From NCBI GenBank assembly GCA_020445565.1, contig JAGRGI010000010.1, forward strand, positions 1 to 52,470: DNA of 52,470 nucleotides, read 5' to 3'. This document shows positions 25,846 to 35,277 of the stretch, piece after piece. The notes under the pieces are model-generated. The model was not told the DNA's origin. It saw nothing but the letters and a program-made list of their open reading frames with translations, and did no database searches. The first letter of the stretch is position 1, and every line of letters starts with the position of its first letter. The translations under genes and the position numbers were made by a program. This DNA comes from Chromatiales bacterium (lineage in GTDB: Bacteria > Pseudomonadota > Gammaproteobacteria > JAGRCI01).

Positions 25846-26837
25846 TGCAAGGCACCCACCCCCTGGCCACCGGCACCCCGCGTCATGATTGGACCCGCGA
25901 CCAGGCACAGACCTTGTTCGCTCTGCCTTTCAATGACCTGTTGTTCACCGCCCAATCGGTTCACCGGCAGAACTTCGATCCCAACGCCGTGCAGGTCTCC
26001 AGCCTGCTCAGCATCAAGACCGGGGCTTGTCCCGAAGACTGCGCCTATTGTCCGCAAAGCGTGCGTCACGAAACCAGCCTGGAACGTGAGGCCCTGATGG
26101 AGGTGCAGGCCGTGATGGCGGCGGCCGCCAAGGCCAAGGCCGCCGGCGCGAGTCGTTTCTGTATGGGTGCCGCCTGGCGCAGCCCCAAGGACCGGGACAT
26201 GGACAAGGTGGAGGCCATGGTGCGCGGTGTGCGCGAGCTGGGCATGGAGACCTGCATGACCCTGGGTATGCTTACCGCCGAACAGGCGCAGCGGCTGAAG
26301 GGGGCGGGGCTGGATTATTACAACCACAACCTCGACACCTCGGCGGAGTATTACGGCGAGATCATCACCACGCGCAGCTACCAGGATCGGCTGGATACCC
26401 TGGCCCATGTGCGCGATGCCGGCATCAACGTCTGTTGCGGCGGCATCCTGGGCATGGGGGAAGATGAAAGCGATCGTGCCGGGATGCTGGTGACCCTGGC
26501 CAATCTGCCCAAACACCCGGAAAGCGTGCCGATCAACCTGTTGGTGCAGGTCGAGGGAACGCCGTTGTTTGGCCGCGCCCCCGTGGATGGCCTGGACTTC
26601 GTTCGCACCATCGCCGTCACCCGGATCATGATGCCGCACTCCGTGGTGCGCCTGTCCGCCGGCCGCACCGATATGAGCGATGAGATGCAGGCCCTGTGTT
26701 TCTTCGCCGGGGCCAATTCGGTGTTCTACGGCGAGAAACTGCTGACCACGCCGAATCCCGAGGCCAATGAGGACATGGCCCTGTTCGGTCGCCTGGGTAT
26801 GCGCACGGAACGGGTTCAACCGCCGTTGGCGTCCTGA
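25845..26837 (+). CDS. bioB: Biotin synthase
   Basis: A radical-SAM enzyme that inserts sulfur into dethiobiotin, the last step of biotin synthesis. The 330-residue length is normal. The CxxxCxxC motif binding the [4Fe-4S] cluster is Cys62, Cys66 and Cys69 ([13 protein letters not shown]). Other BioB marks are YYNHNLDTS, the [2Fe-2S] region [14 protein letters not shown], and RLSAGR. It overlaps the upstream membrane-protein gene by one base, and the bioF start follows its stop by 4 bases. Confidence 0.98.
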   Translation: MQGTHPLATGTPRHDWTRDQAQTLFALPFNDLLFTAQSVHRQNFDPNAVQVSSLLSIKTGACPEDCAYCPQSVRHETSLEREALMEVQAVMAAAAKAKAAGASRFCMGAAWRSPKDRDMDKVEAMVRGVRELGMETCMTLGMLTAEQAQRLKGAGLDYYNHNLDTSAEYYGEIITTRSYQDRLDTLAHVRDAGINVCCGGILGMGEDESDRAGMLVTLANLPKHPESVPINLLVQVEGTPLFGRAPVDGLDFVRTIAVTRIMMPHSVVRLSAGRTDMSDEMQALCFFAGANSVFYGEKLLTTPNPEANEDMALFGRLGMRTERVQPPLAS

Positions 26838-26841
26838 ACCC

Positions 26842-28002
26842 TTGGCTTGCGAATCCCTTCGCGCTGACCTTGAACGCCTGAGCGAGCAGCAACTGTATCG
26901 GCGTCGGCGCGTGCGCGAGAGTGCCACTGAGCCCCAGGCACGTGTCGACGGCCGCGAGTTGTTGTCGTTTTGCAGTAACGACTACCTGGGTCTGGCCAAC
27001 CATCCTCGCGTGGTGCAGGCGTTGGCCGAGGGCGCTCGTCGCTGGGGAGCCGGATCCGGCGCGGCCCATTTGATCAGCGGCCATTGTGCTGCCCACCACG
27101 CCCTGGAAGAAGAGCTGGCTGAATTCACCGGCCGCCCCCGCGCGCTGCTGTTCTCTACCGGCTACATGGCCAACCTGGGTGTCATCGGCGCTTTGACAGG
27201 GCGTGGCGACAGCGTGTTCGAGGATCGTCTCAACCATGCCTCCCTGCTGGATGGCGGCCTTGTCAGTGGTGCCGGATTCGTTCGCTATCGTCATGCCGAT
27301 GCCGCCGATCTGGCGAAGCGGCTCGACAGCGTGACTGGTCGCAGGCTTGTCGTTACGGATGGGGTCTTCAGCATGGATGGCGATCTGGCGCCGTTGCCCG
27401 AGCTGGCCAATCTGGACAAAACCTGGCTGATGGTCGATGACGCCCACGGATTCGGCGTGATGGGGCGGGAAGGGCGCGGCACGCCGAGTCATTTCGGGCT
27501 GGCTGTGGATCAGGTACCGATCTTCATGGCCACCCTGGGCAAGGCCCTGGGCACCTTTGGCGCCTTCGTCGCTGGCGAGGACGCCCTGATTGAGACCCTG
27601 ATACAGCGGGCGCGGGCCTATATCTACACCACCGCCCCGCCACCCGCCATGGCGGAGGCCAGCCGCGCTGCCCTGCGGGTGCTACAAGAGGAGCCCTGGC
27701 GGCGAGAGTCCTTGTTCGCCCTCGTCGCCCGGTTTCGCGAGGGTGCCCGGCAATTGGGCCTGCCGTTGGCATCCTCTCCCACGCCCATACAACCCTTGCT
27801 GGTAGGCGATGCCGGTCAGGCGTTGGCGGCGGCCCGGGCACTGGAGGCGCGGGGGATTCTGGTTACGGCCATTCGCCCCCCCACGGTGCCTGCCGGCACG
27901 GCCCGCCTGCGTGTGACGTTCTCTGCCGCACACACCCAGGCGCAGGTGGATCGTCTGCTGGATGCCCTGGGGGTGGTGTTTCAGGAGTTGCCGGAGGCAT
28001 GA
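26842..28002 (+). CDS. bioF: 8-amino-7-oxononanoate synthase
   Basis: A PLP enzyme that condenses pimeloyl-ACP and alanine. It begins at a TTG four bases after the bioB stop, giving 386 residues (E. coli 384); the open frame extends into bioB but that part is not BioF. Motifs are [25 protein letters not shown], the PLP-Asp in [11 protein letters not shown], and the Schiff-base Lys in [13 protein letters not shown]. It ends in an ATGA overlap with bioH. Confidence 0.97.
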   Translation: MACESLRADLERLSEQQLYRRRRVRESATEPQARVDGRELLSFCSNDYLGLANHPRVVQALAEGARRWGAGSGAAHLISGHCAAHHALEEELAEFTGRPRALLFSTGYMANLGVIGALTGRGDSVFEDRLNHASLLDGGLVSGAGFVRYRHADAADLAKRLDSVTGRRLVVTDGVFSMDGDLAPLPELANLDKTWLMVDDAHGFGVMGREGRGTPSHFGLAVDQVPIFMATLGKALGTFGAFVAGEDALIETLIQRARAYIYTTAPPPAMAEASRAALRVLQEEPWRRESLFALVARFREGARQLGLPLASSPTPIQPLLVGDAGQALAAARALEARGILVTAIRPPTVPAGTARLRVTFSAAHTQAQVDRLLDALGVVFQELPEA

Positions 28003-28739
28003 AACCGAAGATCTTCCTGATTCATGGCTGGGCCATGAACGCCGGATTGTTTGCTGGGCTGATCGACCTGCTTTCGGATCGTTTCGAGGTGGTATCGGCA
28101 ACGCTACCCGGCCATGGCGGTCGATCCCTGGGTGGGGGCCGTTTCGTCCTGGATGCCGTCGTCGATGACCTGCTGGCCCAGGCACCGGATCAGGCACTCT
28201 GGTGTGGCTGGTCTCTCGGCGGGCAGTTGGCCCTGGAGGCCGCACTGCGCCAGCCTGGACGAATCGGCGGGGTAATGGTGGTCGCAGGCACGCCGCGCTA
28301 TACCACGGCAGACGACTGGCCCGACGCCATGGAGCCCGGTGTGCTGACGGAATTCGCCACGCAGTTGCTTAAGGACTACCGCGGCACCATCGGGCGTTTC
28401 CTCAGTTTGCAGGTGCGCGGCCTGGACGATGCTGCCGGCCAGCTCCGCGCCTTGCGTCGCGGCGTGCTCAGTGTGGAGCAGCCGCAAGTTGAGGCATTGC
28501 GCGGTGGCCTGGCCCTTTTGGCACAGTTGGATCTTCGGCCCCGTCTGGCCGCAATCGATCGGCCGATCCACTGGCTGCTGGGTGAACGCGATTCACTCGT
28601 GCCCGCTGCCATCGCTGCTCGCCTGGAACGCCTCAGGCCGGGCATCAAACCCAAGATCGTTTCAAAAGCGGGGCATGCCCCCTTTCTCTCCCACCCCGAA
28701 ACCATTGCTCGGTTTATCAATGAGGTCGTTCATGGCTGA
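27999..28739 (+). CDS. bioH: Pimeloyl-ACP methyl ester carboxylesterase
   Basis: Removes the methyl group from pimeloyl-ACP methyl ester, closing the BioC-BioH route to pimeloyl-ACP. It is an alpha/beta hydrolase of 246 residues with catalytic Ser72 (GWSLGG), Asp197 (GERDSLVP) and His225 ([11 protein letters not shown]). HGWAMN near the N-terminus is typical of BioH. It sits between bioF and bioC with overlaps at both ends, which supports the assignment. Confidence 0.95.
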   Translation: MKPKIFLIHGWAMNAGLFAGLIDLLSDRFEVVSATLPGHGGRSLGGGRFVLDAVVDDLLAQAPDQALWCGWSLGGQLALEAALRQPGRIGGVMVVAGTPRYTTADDWPDAMEPGVLTEFATQLLKDYRGTIGRFLSLQVRGLDDAAGQLRALRRGVLSVEQPQVEALRGGLALLAQLDLRPRLAAIDRPIHWLLGERDSLVPAAIAARLERLRPGIKPKIVSKAGHAPFLSHPETIARFINEVVHG

Positions 28740-29586
28740 GCCGCCAGAGGCTTATCAGGTCGACAAGCGCAAGGTACGCCAATCCTTTGAGCGGGCCGCG
28801 GGCAGCTACGATCAGGTGGCAGTGCTGCAAAGGGAAGTGGGGGAGCGCATGATCGAGCGTCTGGACCTGATCCGCGTCCCGCCCGGCCAAATCCTGGATG
28901 TGGGGGCCGGCACAGGTATCGCCAGTGCCGCGTTGGCCAAACGCTACCGCAAGGCACGGGTGGTCGCCCTGGACATCGCCCGCAGCATGCTGCACAAGGC
29001 GCGCAAGCGGGCGCCCTGGTTTTCCGGCATGGGTTTCGTCTGTGGCGATGCGGAGAAGCTGCCCCTGGCCCAGGGCCAATTCGATCTACTGTTTTCCAAT
29101 CTCACCGTGCAATGGTGCCTCGATCTGCCGGCCACCCTGGGAGAGTTTCGACGCGTGCTGCGCCCTGGCGGACTACTGATGTTCACCAGTTTCGGCCCGG
29201 ACACGCTCAAGGAGTTGCGCGCAAGCTGGTCGCGGGTGGACGGGCGCAACCATGTGAATGCCTTCCTGGACATGCATGACGTGGGAGATGCCTTGATGCG
29301 GGCCGGCTTCGCGGAACCGGTGATGGACATGGAAAACTTCACCCTGACTTATCCCGATGCCCATGCCGTCATGCGCGATCTCAAGCTCATGGGGGCCCAC
29401 AACGTCACCGCCGGTCGGCCCCGCGGCCTCACTGGCCGTGGGCGCATGGCCGCCATGGTGGATGCCTACGAAGAACTGCGTCAGGATGGGCGCCTGCCGG
29501 CTACCTATGAAGTGGTCTACGGCCATGCCTGGGTGCCGGAAACCGGTCAACGTGTCGCCATACCGGAGTTGGGGCGGCGACCATGA
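28732..29586 (+). CDS. bioC: Malonyl-ACP O-methyltransferase
   Basis: An SAM-dependent methyltransferase that caps malonyl-ACP so that fatty acid synthesis can build the pimeloyl chain. The 284-residue product starts at an ATG overlapping the bioH end by 8 bases. The N-terminal KRKVRQSFERAAGSYDQVA is the BioC signature. The SAM-binding motif I is ILDVGAGTGIASAAL, then FDLLFSNLTVQWC and FRRVLRPGGLLMFTSFGPDT. It overlaps bioD as ATGA. Confidence 0.96.
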   Translation: MAEPPEAYQVDKRKVRQSFERAAGSYDQVAVLQREVGERMIERLDLIRVPPGQILDVGAGTGIASAALAKRYRKARVVALDIARSMLHKARKRAPWFSGMGFVCGDAEKLPLAQGQFDLLFSNLTVQWCLDLPATLGEFRRVLRPGGLLMFTSFGPDTLKELRASWSRVDGRNHVNAFLDMHDVGDALMRAGFAEPVMDMENFTLTYPDAHAVMRDLKLMGAHNVTAGRPRGLTGRGRMAAMVDAYEELRQDGRLPATYEVVYGHAWVPETGQRVAIPELGRRP

Positions 29587-30272
29587 GCGGCTATTTCATC
29601 ACCGGTACCGACACCGGCATCGGCAAGACCTGGGTCACCGTGGGACTGATGACCAGCGCCAAACGCCAGGGCTTGGCGGTCGGGGGGATGAAGCCCGTAG
29701 CCTCCGGCTGCGAGTCAACCCCGCAGGGATTGCGAAACGAGGATGCACTGGCGATTCAATCCGCCGCCACAAGGCCGATTGCCTATGAAAACGTCAATCC
29801 CTACGCCTTCGCACCGGCCATAGCGCCTCACATCGCTGCCCGCGAAGCGGGCGTAAAGATCGATCCAGCAATCATACGCGACCGTTATCTGTGCGTGGCC
29901 GCCGAATTCGACACCGTTTTCGTGGAAGGTGTCGGAGGCTGGTCCGTTCCCCTCGCACCGGATCTCATGGTCAGCGATTTGCCTGCGTTGCTGAATCTGC
30001 CGGTGATTTTGGTGGTGGGTATGCGCCTGGGCTGCATGAATCATGCGCTGCTCAGCGCCCAGGCCATCCGCGCCGACGGAGCCGAAATGGCGGGTTGGAT
30101 CGCCAACTCCATCGATCCGGCCATGGAACGCCATGAGGAGAATTTGGACTATCTGCGGGCTAATATCGCTGCGCCGTGTCTGGCGGTAGTCCCCTGCTTG
30201 AAATCGCTGGAGCCAGCGGAAATGGCGAGTGCTATTGGCGGCGGCTGGATGGCGGGGCGATCAAATCCCTGA
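29583..30272 (+). CDS. bioD: Dethiobiotin synthetase
   Basis: Forms dethiobiotin from 7,8-diaminononanoate, CO2 and ATP. It has 229 residues. The P-loop is GTDTGIGKTWVTVGL, the substrate Lys lies in GMKPVASGCE, and VEGVGGWSVPL is the conserved BioD loop. It is the last gene of the biotin cluster. bioA, which makes its substrate, is not in the window. Confidence 0.97.
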   Translation: MSGYFITGTDTGIGKTWVTVGLMTSAKRQGLAVGGMKPVASGCESTPQGLRNEDALAIQSAATRPIAYENVNPYAFAPAIAPHIAAREAGVKIDPAIIRDRYLCVAAEFDTVFVEGVGGWSVPLAPDLMVSDLPALLNLPVILVVGMRLGCMNHALLSAQAIRADGAEMAGWIANSIDPAMERHEENLDYLRANIAAPCLAVVPCLKSLEPAEMASAIGGGWMAGRSNP

Positions 30273-30281
30273 ACATCGAAA

Positions 30282-30331
30282 TTCGCGGTGCGCCGAGCTT
30301 TTTTCCGGGGCCATGCCGGCTACACCGCGAA
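30282..30331. repeat. Inverted repeat between bioD and a convergent lipoprotein gene
   Basis: A perfect 9-base repeat, TTCGCGGTG (30282-30290) and CACCGCGAA (30323-30331), encloses GAGCTTTTTTCC and a smaller CCGG/CCGG stem. It could form a hairpin at the ends of two convergent transcripts, although the T tract lies inside rather than after the stem. Confidence 0.5.
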
Positions 30332-30343
30332 GGGTGCCTTTGA

Positions 30344-31036
30344 TCAAAGCTTATCGAGAATCTCCCGTTTCTTGCGCTCGTAGTCTTCCTTGGTGATCAC
30401 CCCTTTGTCAGAAAGTTCTTTAAGCCGTTCCAACAGGTCCAGTGAGTCACCGGAAGGCGCCTTGACTTCGGAGGGAACCACGACGATTTTTTCCACAGCC
30501 GGTGTCGGCGTTGGGGGTGAAGCACGTGAAGATCCGCGGATATATTCCCGCCGGGAACTGGCGTAGTCGCTGCTGGCCAGCGAGGCAACCTTGGTTCCGT
30601 CGACGGACGAGAGGCGTGTCGCCAGGGCCGATTGGAGCTGGTCGCCGATTTTCTCGGCCAGGGCGCTGTTGCCGTCGTCTGCGGCCGCCAGATAATAACC
30701 ACTGGTGGGTGCGCCTTCGGGGCCTGTGCCGTGTACCGGAAACACGTAGACGGCGGCGAACCAGCGGCTGCCCATGGAATTGGAGAAGGTAGAGTAGCCA
30801 CGTTCCCTGCCTTCGATGGGTGAGATCCCGCGGGGTGGATGAATGTCTTCCAGTGCCGCAAAGGCAATGTCCATGGCCCTGTCTTCGCTGATGTCGTAGA
30901 TGGTTGCCGAGGAGGGTAGCTCCGGTGGCGGTGCCACTGGATCGAGGAAGCCGCCGCTATTATTGGGCGTGGTGTTGCAACCGGCCGCAATGGCAAGGGC
31001 AAGAAACACGGGGAGCGTGAGTTTTCGAACGGGCAT
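30344..31036 (-). CDS. Lipoprotein with C-terminal SHOCT domain
   Basis: A 230-residue lipoprotein. The signal peptide is RKLTLPVFLALAIAAGC, with a lipobox AAGC. Residues 45-140 form a globular region with YDISEDRAMDIAFAALEDIHPPRG and SRWFAAVYVFPV. The last 30 residues (LLERLKELSDKGVITKEDYE, then KKREIL) are a SHOCT motif, a short helical domain thought to mediate oligomerisation. Function unknown. It is convergent with the biotin operon. Confidence 0.85.
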   Translation of the reverse strand: MPVRKLTLPVFLALAIAAGCNTTPNNSGGFLDPVAPPPELPSSATIYDISEDRAMDIAFAALEDIHPPRGISPIEGRERGYSTFSNSMGSRWFAAVYVFPVHGTGPEGAPTSGYYLAAADDGNSALAEKIGDQLQSALATRLSSVDGTKVASLASSDYASSRREYIRGSSRASPPTPTPAVEKIVVVPSEVKAPSGDSLDLLERLKELSDKGVITKEDYERKKREILDKL

Positions 31037-31209
31037 GGCGGAATTCGCTGGCTGATGATGTGGATACTTGCGTGGCTAGAGTGTAGCCGATGGCAGGAAT
31101 CTGTCCCGACTCCGGTTGCCGGCGGTCCGGGTCGCTCGCGCAATGCTTGCCTCGTTTTCAGTGAACTCGTTAACCTTCCGGCTGGCTCATTTATGAAGGA
31201 CCGCCGGCG

Positions 31210-31278
31210 ATGACTCATGACCAAAACTTCAACAATCTCATCCTCGACTAGCCCCGCGACGCGCTTGCATCCTGTTAG
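31210..31278 (+). pseudogene. Remnant of an Rpn-family (PD-(D/E)XK) nuclease/transposase gene
   Basis: An ATG with a GAAGGA ribosome site 9 bases upstream opens a frame reading [13 protein letters not shown], then TAG, then PRDALASC and another TAG. Rpn-type recombination-promoting nucleases often begin with a sequence close to DQNFKNLILDYPR-x-AL. Here the Tyr codon has become TAG and the gene is cut off after about 22 codons. The match is from memory of the family, not a search. From 31037 to 31209 I see no gene. Confidence 0.6.
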
Positions 31279-31391
31279 CTTTGGACCACGAAACCGATCA
31301 CCGCGCGATACCCGTTTCTCCGTCTCCCATCGATTCCCGCCAGCGGGTTATACTAGCGGCTTTGTTTTGCCCGAAATTCGGAGACCGTTGC

Positions 31392-32309
31392 GTGTCCAGT
31401 CCTCCTTCCACCTTTCAGGACCTGATCCTTGCCTTGCAGGGCTATTGGGCCAGTAAAGGCTGCGTCGTCCTGCAACCCTTTGATATGGAAGTTGGGGCCG
31501 GTACCTTTCACCCGGCCACCTTTCTGCGGTCCATTGGTCCGGAACCGTGGAATGCTGCCTACGTGCAGCCTTCTCGCCGCCCCACCGATGGGCGTTACGG
31601 CGAGAATCCCAATCGTCTCCAACACTACTACCAGTTCCAAGTGGTGTTGAAGCCTTCCCCCTTGGAGATTCAGGATCTTTATCTGGAATCGTTGCGCATG
31701 TTGGGCATAGACCCGCTCGAACACGATATCCGCTTCGTGGAGGACAACTGGGAATCGCCCACGCTGGGTGCCTGGGGGTTGGGTTGGGAGGTTTGGCTGA
31801 ACGGTATGGAGGTTACCCAGTTCACCTACTTTCAGCAGGTGGGCGGTCTGGACTGCCGGCCGGTGACGGGTGAAATTACCTATGGCCTGGAACGCATTGC
31901 CATGTATCTGCAAGGCGTGGAAAGCGTCTTTGATCTGGTTTGGACAGTCGGCCCACAGGGACCGGTGACTTACGGGGATGTGTTTCATCAGAACGAGGTG
32001 GAGATGTCCGCCTACAACTTCGAGTACGCCGATACAGATGTATTGTTCCGTCGCTTTGATGAATGCGAGACCGAAAGCAACCGCCTCATCGAAGCCGGTC
32101 TGCCACTGCCTGCCTATGAAATGGTTTTGAAGGCTTCACACGTGTTCAATCTGCTCGATGCCCGTCACGCTATCTCGGTCACCGAACGTCAGCGCTTCAT
32201 CCTTCGCGTCCGGTCGCTGGCCCGCGCCGTGGCAGAAGCCTATTACCAGGCCCGCGAGGCCTTGGGTTTCCCCATGGTCGCCCGGGAAAAGGAGCAGACA
32301 CATGGCTGA
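31392..32309 (+). CDS. glyQ: Glycine--tRNA ligase alpha subunit
   Basis: Catalytic alpha subunit of the bacterial alpha2beta2 glycyl-tRNA synthetase. The product is 305 residues from a GTG preceded by GGAGA. The frame is open upstream, but those codons are not GlyQ. Typical stretches are [39 protein letters not shown] and [11 protein letters not shown] possible -10 element TATACT lies at 31349-31354. Its stop overlaps the glyS start by 8 bases. Confidence 0.97.
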   Translation: MSSPPSTFQDLILALQGYWASKGCVVLQPFDMEVGAGTFHPATFLRSIGPEPWNAAYVQPSRRPTDGRYGENPNRLQHYYQFQVVLKPSPLEIQDLYLESLRMLGIDPLEHDIRFVEDNWESPTLGAWGLGWEVWLNGMEVTQFTYFQQVGGLDCRPVTGEITYGLERIAMYLQGVESVFDLVWTVGPQGPVTYGDVFHQNEVEMSAYNFEYADTDVLFRRFDECETESNRLIEAGLPLPAYEMVLKASHVFNLLDARHAISVTERQRFILRVRSLARAVAEAYYQAREALGFPMVAREKEQTHG

Positions 32310-34377
32310 GTTTCGCGATCTGTTGCTGGAAATCGGTACCGAGGAATTGCCGCCCAAGGCCCTGTACCGCCTGGCGGAATCGTTGGCCAACGGTTTGGCC
32401 GAGGGTCTGGGCAAGGCCGAGCTCGCCCACGGTGAGGTCCGCTTTTATGCCAGTCCGCGCCGCTTGGCGGTTTATGTGGCCGCCTTAACCACGGCTCAGG
32501 AGGACCGCATCCTCGAACGACGCGGCCCAGCCGTGAAGGCTGCTTTCGACGGCGACGGCAACCCCAGCAAGGCTGCCCAGGGGTTCGCCCGCTCTTGCGG
32601 GGTCGAGGTTCACGATCTGGAGCAGGTGGAGACCGAGCAAGGGGCCTGGCTGGTATTCCGCAAGCCCGAGCAGGGCCGGGCAACAGCCGATTTGCTACCC
32701 GAGATGGTCGAGGCGGCCTTGGCCAAACTGCCTATCCCGAAGCGTATGCGCTGGGGTGATGGGGATGCCGAATTTGTGCGTCCCGTTCACTGGGTATTGC
32801 TCTTGCTTGGGGCCGATGTGGTTCCGGGAGCCGTGCTTGGCTGTCCCTGTGGGCGGGAGACCCGCGGCCATCGTTTTCACCATCCGCAGGTCATTTCGAT
32901 CGCTGAGCCAGGTGAGTATCTGGACAGCCTGAAAGATCCCGGTCGCGTCATTGCCGATTTCGGAGCCCGCCGCCGCCAGATCGCGCAGAGCGTGCAGCAG
33001 GCGGGCGAGGACAACGGTGGTACCGCGGTAGTCGACCCTGATCTGCTCGATGAAGTCACCGCCTTGGTAGAGTGGCCGGTGCCTATCGTCGGCGCCTTTG
33101 AAACCCGCTTTCTCGACGTTCCCCAGGAAGCCCTGATTTCTGCCATGAAAGGGCACCAGAAGTATTTCCACATGGTTGATGCCGAGGGGCGTTTGTTGCC
33201 GAAGTTCATCGCCATCAGCAATCTGGAGAGCAGCCGGCCGGCATCCATTCGCGAGGGCAACGAGCGTGTCATCCGTCCGCGTCTCACCGATGCGGAATTT
33301 TTCTGGAAGCAGGACCGCAAACACGGCTTGGCTGCCCATCGGGACTCCCTGGGCACCGTGGTTTTTCAGAATCGTCTCGGTACCCTGGCCGACAAATCGG
33401 ACCGGGCGGCTGCCGGCGCCGCTGAGATTGCCGCGGCCATCGGTGGCCAGCCGGATCTGGCTCGTCGCGCCGGTGAGTTGAGCAAATGCGATCTGATGAC
33501 CTCCATGGTCTACGAATTTCCGGAATTGCAGGGCATCATGGGCCGTTACTACGCCGCCGCCGAGGGAGAGGCGCTGTCGGTCGCCCTGGCGCTGGACGAA
33601 CAATATCTGCCGCGTTTCTCCGGTGACGAACTGCCCTCGGACCCGGTCGGGCAATCCCTGGGACTGGCCGATCGCCTCGACACCCTGGTGGGCATCTTCG
33701 GCATTGGGCAGCGCCCCACGGGTGATAAAGACCCCTTTGCCTTGCGTCGCGCCGCCCTGGGCGTCCTCCGTATTCTGGTGGAAAAACACCTGGATCTGGA
33801 TCTGGGTGAGCTGATCGCTGCGGCAGTCGGACGTTTTCCTGCCGGGATCATTCAGGAAGACACTGCCGAAACCCTGCTGGATTTTCTCTTCGATCGGCTG
33901 CGGGGTTATTTCTCGGAGTCCGGATATGCGCCGGATGAGTTCGACTCGGTACAGGTGCTGCGTCCGACACATCCGCTGGATTTTCGTGCCCGTCTGGAGG
34001 CCGTCGCGGTGTTCCGAAAGCTTCCGGAGGCGGAAAGCCTGGCGGCCGCCAACAAGCGCATCCGCAACATCCTGCGCAAGAGTGGTCAGGAAACCGCGGG
34101 CGAGATCGACCCGGGCCGATTCCAGGATGCCGCAGAAAAGGCACTGTATGAACAGTTACAGGGTTTGCGCGAGCCGGTGACCCGATTGTTGCAAGATCGC
34201 CGCTACACGGAGGCATTGACCCTGCTCGCCGGCCTGCGGGAAAGCGTCGACCGCTTCTTCGATGAGGTCATGGTCATGGCCGAGGACGAAGCCCTGCGTA
34301 ACAACCGTCTGGCACTGCTGGACGCCATGAGCCGGCTGTTCCTCGGCGTGGCCGACATCTCCCGACTGCAATCCTGA
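32302..34377 (+). CDS. glyS: Glycine--tRNA ligase beta subunit
   Basis: Beta subunit of glycyl-tRNA synthetase, needed for tRNA binding. It has 691 residues from an ATG with AAGGAG 8 bases upstream. It begins [20 protein letters not shown], the GlyS signature, and has [28 protein letters not shown], and the HD-like region [36 protein letters not shown] is also typical. It overlaps glyQ and is followed by the MazG-like gene after 8 bases. Confidence 0.97.
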   Translation: MAEFRDLLLEIGTEELPPKALYRLAESLANGLAEGLGKAELAHGEVRFYASPRRLAVYVAALTTAQEDRILERRGPAVKAAFDGDGNPSKAAQGFARSCGVEVHDLEQVETEQGAWLVFRKPEQGRATADLLPEMVEAALAKLPIPKRMRWGDGDAEFVRPVHWVLLLLGADVVPGAVLGCPCGRETRGHRFHHPQVISIAEPGEYLDSLKDPGRVIADFGARRRQIAQSVQQAGEDNGGTAVVDPDLLDEVTALVEWPVPIVGAFETRFLDVPQEALISAMKGHQKYFHMVDAEGRLLPKFIAISNLESSRPASIREGNERVIRPRLTDAEFFWKQDRKHGLAAHRDSLGTVVFQNRLGTLADKSDRAAAGAAEIAAAIGGQPDLARRAGELSKCDLMTSMVYEFPELQGIMGRYYAAAEGEALSVALALDEQYLPRFSGDELPSDPVGQSLGLADRLDTLVGIFGIGQRPTGDKDPFALRRAALGVLRILVEKHLDLDLGELIAAAVGRFPAGIIQEDTAETLLDFLFDRLRGYFSESGYAPDEFDSVQVLRPTHPLDFRARLEAVAVFRKLPEAESLAAANKRIRNILRKSGQETAGEIDPGRFQDAAEKALYEQLQGLREPVTRLLQDRRYTEALTLLAGLRESVDRFFDEVMVMAEDEALRNNRLALLDAMSRLFLGVADISRLQS

Positions 34378-34385
34378 CCGATTCC

Positions 34386-34712
34386 ATGGAAAAAGACTCC
34401 TATCGCGATATGCTTGCCGCCGTGCAGGCATTTCATGACAAACACCGCTTCAAGGAGACCGGCGGGGAGGAATTGGTCTACCGGGTCGCCTTGATGGCCG
34501 AGGAGCTCGGTGAGATCTCCTCCTGTGTCTCCAAGGGCAAGCCCGTGGAAGAACTGGCCGAGGAGTGCGCAGACCTGTTCATCCTGCTGATGGGGACCGC
34601 CATCGCCGCGGATTTCGATCTGAATCAGTTCTTCTGGGACAAGATGAGCAAGCTCGATCAACGCTCGTCCCGTATGATCGACGGGCGCATCCGGGTTTCC
34701 GAGTTTCGTTGA
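34386..34712 (+). CDS. MazG-like nucleotide pyrophosphohydrolase
   Basis: A 108-residue all-alpha NTP pyrophosphatase of the MazG-like group. The metal-binding helix pair is seen in ALMAEELGEISSC (ExxE) and ELAEECADLFILLMG (ExxxD). Such enzymes hydrolyse nucleoside triphosphates or modified nucleotides; the substrate here is unknown. It is inserted between glyS and gmhB, which are often direct neighbours, and gmhB starts one base after its stop, so it belongs to the same operon. Confidence 0.87.
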   Translation: MEKDSYRDMLAAVQAFHDKHRFKETGGEELVYRVALMAEELGEISSCVSKGKPVEELAEECADLFILLMGTAIAADFDLNQFFWDKMSKLDQRSSRMIDGRIRVSEFR

Positions 34713-34713
34713 G

Positions 34714-35277
34714 ATGCCGATAAACCCGCGCCTGATCATCCTCGACCGTGACGGCGTCATCAACGAGGATTCCGACGCCTATATCAAGAGTCCCGAGGAA
34801 TGGATTCCCATCCCCGGCAGCCTGGAGGCCATCGCACGACTCAATCGGGCCGGCTACCGGATTGCCGTAGCCACCAACCAATCGGGTATCGCCAGGGGGA
34901 TGTATGACCTGGCCACGCTGGGACAGATCCACCAGAAGATGCATCAGGCGCTGCAACAGGTAGGCGGCAAGGTGGAGGCGGTGTTTTACTGCCCGGATGG
35001 ACCCGATGAGGGTTCGCACTGCCGCAAACCCCGTCCCGGTATGTTCTACGAGATTGCCCGGCGTTTCGATACGGATTTGAGCGGTGTCCCGGCCGTGGGC
35101 GATTCCCTGAGGGATTTGCAGGCGGCGGTGGCCGTTGGCGCTCTGCCGGTGCTGGTTCGTACCGGCAAGGGTGAGCGAACGCTGGCCAAGGGCGAAGGCA
35201 TCGCGGGCGTATCCATCTTCGACAGCCTCGCTGATTTTACCGATCACCTTTTGGCCCAAGAGGGGACATTGCACTGA
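34714..35277 (+). CDS. gmhB: D-glycero-beta-D-manno-heptose 1,7-bisphosphate 7-phosphatase
   Basis: A HAD-superfamily phosphatase in ADP-heptose synthesis for the lipopolysaccharide core. The 187-residue protein has the nucleophile pair Asp11/Asp13 (ILDRDGVIN), TNQSGIARG and VGDSLRDLQAA. The usual zinc loop, C-P-H-G-P-D-D-G-C-D-C in Pseudomonas-type GmhB, reads CPDGPDEGSHC here: Cys93 and Cys103 are kept, but the His is Asp95 and the middle Cys is Ser101-His102. Zinc binding may be changed. It overlaps plsC as TGATG. Confidence 0.92.
   Translation: MPINPRLIILDRDGVINEDSDAYIKSPEEWIPIPGSLEAIARLNRAGYRIAVATNQSGIARGMYDLATLGQIHQKMHQALQQVGGKVEAVFYCPDGPDEGSHCRKPRPGMFYEIARRFDTDLSGVPAVGDSLRDLQAAVAVGALPVLVRTGKGERTLAKGEGIAGVSIFDSLADFTDHLLAQEGTLH

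Noticed and set aside
25734..26927. 397-codon open frame on the minus strand opposite bioB
   Set aside because: It is antisense to bioB, which is unambiguous; the translation is His/Gln-rich shadow sequence.
32695..33972. 425-codon open frame on the minus strand opposite glyS
   Set aside because: Shadow of the glyS coding sequence without any family match.
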